Of a stretch of DNA of 64,000 nucleotides, positions 59,289 to 64,000 are shown one piece after another. Numbering within the stretch: the first letter of the stretch is position 1; the number at the start of each line of letters is the position of its first letter. Source of the stretch: Diorhabda sublineata (lineage: Eukaryota; Arthropoda; Insecta; Coleoptera; Chrysomelidae); NCBI RefSeq assembly GCF_026230105.1, contig NC_079480.1, positions 13,558,488-13,622,487 of the forward strand, in the 5' to 3' direction. The notes below the pieces were generated by a model. It worked only from the letters and a program-made list of their open reading frames with translations, did no database searches and was not told the origin of the DNA. The translations under genes and the position numbers were made by a program.

Positions 59289-59329
59289 GATAGGACTGAT
59301 AAAACTTATAACGACCCGGCAAAGTTAAG

Positions 59330-59564
59330 GAAAAAACGATTTTGGAAGCGACAACAATTGCGAATAGCCACCTGGAATGTTACATCAATTGCTAACAAAG
59401 ACCAAGAAACCATAATAGAGCTTAAGAAACATAAAATAGACATATGTGCCTTGTCTGAGACGAAAAAGAAAGGAGCTGGCAACTTTAGAATCGCGGAGTA
59501 TACATTGATATATAATGGAAAACCAAAAGATGAAAGAGCTTATACACGCAAAGTGTGTTCTTAA
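59330..59564 (+). pseudogene. RTE-like LINE endonuclease fragment, inverted relative to the RT piece
   Basis: The plus-strand frame gives LRIATWNVTSIANKDQ, IDICALSETKKKGAG and YTLIYNGKPKDERA, the start of an AP-like endonuclease (catalytic Asn of WNV and Glu of SETK). It stops after about 75 residues. It lies about 50 bp from the minus-strand RT piece and points away from it. Confidence 0.78.
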
Positions 59565-59579
59565 TAGTTTTGACATCCA

Positions 59580-61150
59580 ACCAGAACAGTAGTTAGATTA
59601 TTGACCCAATTTTATTTATTTATATTTCATGCTAATAGTTTTAACAAAGTTGTTAATTAAATTATTCAACTAACGTGTAAATTTGAGTAAGTTTACGTTA
59701 TAAAGGAATGAAATTGAGACACCCAATACAAATGTAGATAAATTTTCGAAAATATAAACAAAAATATATCGCGCTTAAATTTATTATCTTCATAAAACTA
59801 AATTTAGAACACTCTTTTTGAAGAAAATATTAAAAGGAACTGTTCCACATTGTGATTTTATGGGTACGTTTATTACAATGATAGTTCAATGTCATTTACA
59901 ATGCCAAATTTTTTATGTATCTTTGGTCATCTGTATTAACTAAGTCACTAATATTGAAATAAACATTTGAATGTTTAGACGAAGAATTTTTTAATTGAAG
60001 AAATAAAAATTATAGTGTAATTTTGAAGTAATAACTTCTCACATTGAAGAATTGATCATGTTGTAAAGTGTAGAGATTTTTTTGTATAAAAAGTACTTTT
60101 TGTCCCCTTTTAAATCATTTAGACAGATTAAATTTGGATTTTTAGACTGTTAATAGGCTCGCAACTACCAAAAAGTGGTCTTTTGAATGAAAACAAATGT
60201 TTTCCAATGGTTGAAAAACGGGTTTTTAGTGGACACTGAAACAAACTAAAACTGAAAAAATTTTTTGAACTAATCTGTCATCACCAGAGAGAAACTTAAT
60301 GGATTTTGAAAATTAGTGCACAACATCCGTAAAAAATAAAACCAAAAGGTGTGGCGGAGGCATTTCTCGGTGATGACAAACTCATTTTTTTCAGTTTTTA
60401 GTAGTTTGAAAGCTGAAAATTTAATAGTGAATCAAATTATACATTCCAGGATAATTTTTTAACCCTTCAAATAAGGGTGAAGTGATCTATAAAAGATATT
60501 TTAATGTAAAGAATCATGAAAATAAATATTTTATATCGATGGGTGCTAATGTTTTAGAATCATCATAAAATTATTATAGAAAGCATCCTATACTTTTTTT
60601 TACAGAAGAAATGCGTTATTACTGAGATGTAGCGAGCTTTATTTTTTGCATTTAACTTCTGTGTAGGTGTAGAAGTGCCGAAACCTAAGAAATTTTGGGC
60701 ATCAATAGGAAAAAAATTTTAGCCAGGTGAAAATTTAAGGTTTCGACGAGTTGTGGTATTTCAAATCTATCAAACTATTACTTTTTTTATAATAATACAA
60801 TGAAGTTTAGCTTTTTGAATATCAGTTATGACGTAGAACTTCTGAAACGGTCGAACAATGAATATTGTTTCACACAAAGCAAAGGAATATACTGATAGTT
60901 AACCACCATAGAAGACTTGGTGCTGGGGTTAGTAGTTGAGAATTCGAATAGAAGCACCAGAAAAATTGCTGGGCATACCATACGTATCTTATTCAGCGGC
61001 ACTTTCTGTTTTTCGAAATGTGCTGGCTTTTTTGAAATTTCTCCCTTTATTTCATAAAGCATTGTTGTTTATAGTCTATGGACACGATCCTATGTCTGGC
61101 CCATGAAGCCGTCGGTTTCTTCGATCGGTACAAAAAAATCGCAGATGCAT
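59580..61150. other. intergenic AT-rich stretch, nothing recognised
   Basis: No supported exon, transposase or tandem repeat. The minus-strand 78-codon ORF at 60,826-61,062 has no family resemblance. Confidence 0.4.
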
Positions 61151-61159
61151 GGACAATTC

Positions 61160-61585
61160 TTTAGTTAGTTTATGGCAAATGCGTTTTTTTATATGCTGAC
61201 AGCTCTTCCCATCTTTTTAACTCCAATCCGTTGGTCTTCCAGTACCATTGGGTGAACGTTTCGATGTTATCGCTGGTTGTAGCAATTTGTAGCCACCCCG
61301 AAGGATCATCGTCATTCATGTTGATACGACCACGTTTGAAATCAGTCCAGAATATTATGCCTGTGAATGATATATAGTTTCCATATCTCCTCTTCCATTT
61401 CCATAATCGTATTCTTCAGTTAGTTTATGGCAAATGCATTTTTTTTATATGCTGATAGTTTTTTCCATCTTTTTAATTTCAATCCGTTGGTCTTCCAGTA
61501 CCATTGGGTGAACTTTCCGATGTTGTAGAAGTTTGTAGCCACCCCGAATGATCGTCGTCAATATTGTTGTTTGAATTCATCTACT
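61160..61585 (-). pseudogene. mariner helix-turn-helix remnant, duplicated in tandem (about 255 bp apart)
   Basis: AGTTAGTTTATGGCAAATGC begins at about 61,162 and again at about 61,417, and each is followed by a similar block (CCAGTACCATTGGGTGAAC). On the minus strand the first copy reads FKRGRINMNDDD and NIETFTQW, the linker region of mariner transposases. The rest of the transposase is absent. Confidence 0.6.
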
Positions 61586-61961
61586 CAAAATGTTGTAAAT
61601 GAAGATCCATAACTCCTTTCATTTCCATAAGCTTATTGCTTTTCAAAAACAAAGAAACGACAGCTGAATAATCAATTTTTTCCATTTTCAGAAAAATCTT
61701 CACCAAGACTGAAAGATACAATCAGTAACTTATCCAAAATGGCGGAATATAGTTCCCATTTTAATTATGCGACATCTTCAGGTTGAGGTCGGAAACAAAC
61801 TATGTGATTTCTTTATCGTTTGTTGATCAAGTAATTGTCAATATGACAATTGACAATGACATCGAGAGCGTCAGCGCGTGCGTGAACGTAAGACTTTATA
61901 AATCGACCTTAAGAACTGTCAATATTCTTTTAATAATCCGTAGATCATGTGACTCTTGTAA

Positions 61962-61965
<4 letters not shown>

Positions 61966-62004
<39 letters not shown>
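61966..62004. repeat. (TA)n microsatellite
   Basis: About 19 TA dinucleotides, directly followed by CAGGGT, so it may sit at the end of a TACAGGG-type MITE. Confidence 0.95.
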
Positions 62005-62007
<3 letters not shown>

Positions 62008-62255
62008 GGTTGTATTATTAAAAATCCAAATTATGAACACATTGTATAATAGGATTTCTTGATATGAACAATAAAGAATTCAATATTTCAAAAAATGAAA
62101 CTGAGTCTGATAATTCACTTTTTTATTGGTTAATATTCACTTCCAATAATTGAGACAATTCAAATACACTCTTTCAAATAATGAAAACTAATAATTTTTA
62201 GTTGTCAATATATATTTCAAAGCTTCAAAATTCTAGTGAAAAATACAATTCAATA

Positions 62256-63628
62256 ATGAGTGAAGATAAGAAAGGAGAAAAATATGAAATGAAAACCGTT
62301 GCTCAGGATGCAAGATACCATAATTGTAATTGCACAAATTGGTGTTTGGATGCATTTGTTGATTATCACAAGTGCATCAGGCTCTTGGGGGAAGGGTAAG
62401 TCATTATTTAGACTAAAAGTAGAAGCACAACTTAGGCCACTTGAAAAGGGAAGCTACGGAGTATAATAGTTTTGATTGCATCGGTTAGAATCAGTCTCGA
62501 AAATCTTGTTATCAGGTAACCAGAAGTGAAATAACTTACCAAATATTTTTAATCAGAAGTATGGAAATATTTCAAAACAGATAAAATGTAAGTCGTAGAA
62601 CGCGGAAAGAGATATGAATGATGATTCCAATCAGGATATAAAAGACAATAACAACAAGGCAACTGAAAAAGGGCAGCTACGAAGTATAATAGTTTTGATC
62701 GCACCTAAATGGGTTAGAATCAGTCAAGAAAATTTTGTTATCAGGTAACCAGAAGGGAAATTACATACCAAACGACAATGAGAAGGATGGAAGTATTTCG
62801 CAACAAATAAAGTGCGTCTCCATCTTTATTTCACCTAAAACTGTTAGAAGTTTTATACAGCCTCAATCCATTATGGATAAGCTTCCATTCGAGAAAATGT
62901 TGGATTGACTTTCTAGAGATGCAGGCCTAATTATATTATGCAGTCCAAGACATTATTCACTGGTCACTATAATCGTCAAGTATTTCGAGTAATTTGGGGA
63001 TTAGAAAAACGACGGTTATTTGTTTCAGTTTGAGACCTCAACCTGTCAGCACTTATCAATATAAATTGATAAATATAGTTGCGCATGTGATGAGACATTT
63101 GTACTAAGTTTTCAGCCATTTAGGACGCTTAGTTTCTGGTTTACAATTGTATAAGTTAGTCACCGTGTTTACTCACAATGGAACAATGAAACCTGGATCT
63201 ACCACTGGTCAAAACAATGGAATGTAAGGGGCGAACCTGCCTCAAAAAAGGGCAAAGAAAAAAGTAAAATAATAACAACATAGTAATGCGTAAAATCAAG
63301 ACGGTTTAGAAATATAAACATACATAAAGGTCTAAGAAATAAGAAATTCATAAATATTAACAGTAACCAAAATAACGAATTTATCCTAATTTACCATAAC
63401 AAATTTCATAATTGCTCTAGTAGCCATTTATTTCTCCTTTTTTCCCTATTTTATGAGCATTTTTACCTAAAAATATATTTCCCTATTTCTAGGAGCGAGC
63501 GCTGCGAACAGTTTTGCAAAATTTACAAAACTGTATGTCCTAACGATTGGATAAAAAGATGGGAAGACCAAATTGAGAAAGGTACATTCCCATGCGATTT
63601 ACCGGCAAAACCAAATTGCGAAAAATAG
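62256..63628 (+). CDS. cytochrome c oxidase subunit 6B-like protein, 91 aa, two exons
   Basis: A nuclear-encoded complex IV subunit located on the intermembrane-space side. Exons 62,256-62,395 (donor GTAAGT) and 63,493-63,628 (acceptor CTATTTCTAG, TAG stop); 276 nt, in frame. The twin-cysteine signature is present: CX9C at residues 30-40 (within CLDAFVDYHKC) and CX10C at 51-62 (CEQFCKIYKTVC), followed by PNDWIKRWEDQ and EKGTFP, all diagnostic for the family. Unusual points: extra cysteines at 24, 26, 55, 81 and 89, a Lys/Glu-rich N-terminus, and an eight-residue tail after the usual end. This suggests a diverged, perhaps tissue-restricted paralogue rather than the housekeeping copy. The start was chosen as the first ATG giving a family-length N-terminus; an ATG 54 bp upstream would add 18 residues. 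The intron holds a 220-bp duplication and a mariner scrap. Confidence 0.87.
62437..62825. repeat. about 220-bp tandem duplication in the COX6B-like intron
   Basis: The block from CACTTGAAAAGGGAAGCTAC (62,439) through TTATCAGGTAACCAGAAG recurs from about 62,660, with roughly 80-85% similarity by eye. It is probably non-coding. Confidence 0.75.
63170..63275 (+). pseudogene. mariner transposase scrap
   Basis: The frame reads NNETWIYHWSK-like then KQWNVRGEPASKKGK, the block around the first catalytic Asp of mariner transposases. Only about 100 bp is recognisable, within the intron of the COX6B-like gene. Confidence 0.5.
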
Positions 63629-64000
63629 CTAACTGATATCAACAATAACGTCAAGTCAAAGTTCTGTCTAATGATAAGGAAAAAACTACATGATTTGTCG
63701 TATTTGATGATATTCTGGGTTTTAATGTAATTTTATACTAATTCAATATATTATTTTCCACAATAGAAGTTTTTACTGACTATATGTTAGTATATTTTGC
63801 TAATCAAATGCAGTTATGACATATCCAGCGAATAGGTTGGAAGTGGTGATACAGTGATCGTTCTAGAAGCTGAAAAGTTTTTCGAAACCGTTTCTGTATA
63901 GAGCTTCTCCATAACGCTATATTGAGTAGAGATCTACCTGACGGTATGACAGTTATTTGGTTCATCTGTTATCATTTGAACCATCAATTGACGTTCTTGG
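63629..64000. other. 3' flank of the COX6B-like gene, nothing recognised
   Basis: No perfect AATAAA was seen close to the stop. Nothing else is recognised before the window edge. Confidence 0.4.

Noticed and set aside
1..64000. CRISPR arrays, rRNA, bacterial operons, retroviral or other viral genes
   Set aside because: None seen. The tandem arrays here have no spacers and the genes are eukaryotic with introns.

Overview
This is an AT-rich window of nuclear DNA from an animal, almost certainly an insect. The genes are split by GT-AG introns. Two adjacent troponin C genes have the insect EF-hand pattern, the acyltransferase resembles Drosophila oysgedart, and the repeat content (many mariner families, RTE-like LINEs, a Transib element) is typical of insects. 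I cannot name the order or species from sequence alone; a beetle or similar repeat-rich insect is a guess. Only about 5% of the window is protein-coding. Much of the rest is recognisable transposon debris or tandem repeats.

Layout, left to right. 1-5.5 kb: transposon remnants and one possible minus-strand first exon. 5.6-12.8 kb: troponin C gene 1 (+), six coding exons, the first just ATG. 13.8-21.2 kb: troponin C gene 2 (+), whose last four exons have exactly the same lengths as in gene 1, plus an N-terminal extension. The introns of both hold remnants of one mariner family. 21.3-29.4 kb: intergenic, with LINE and mariner fragments, three short tandem arrays and a 1.16-kb foldback element. 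29.4-55.0 kb: a minus-strand gene for a probably secreted protein with one or two V-like Ig domains and one C2-like Ig domain. Its V-domain exon pair is duplicated. Nested on the plus strand inside its largest intron is a complete two-exon MBOAT lysophospholipid acyltransferase gene (36.2-42.0 kb), whose own intron holds a 152-bp satellite. 47.8-51.3 kb: between the two V-domain exon pairs lies a mariner element interrupted by an internally deleted Transib/RAG1-like transposon with matching terminal inverted repeats and a 5-bp target duplication. 55-62 kb: intergenic, with an 80-bp minisatellite, LINE and mariner debris. 62.26-63.63 kb: a two-exon cytochrome c oxidase subunit 6B-like gene (+).

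The host genes have no evident shared pathway: muscle calcium regulation, phospholipid remodelling, cell-surface or secreted Ig recognition, and respiratory complex IV. The most notable observations are the nested Transib-in-mariner insertion, in which the mariner reading frame confirms the target duplication; the opposite-strand nesting of the acyltransferase gene; and the duplication of the V-domain exon pair with symmetric phase-1 boundaries. All gene models were made by eye from splice signals, reading-frame continuity and family resemblance.
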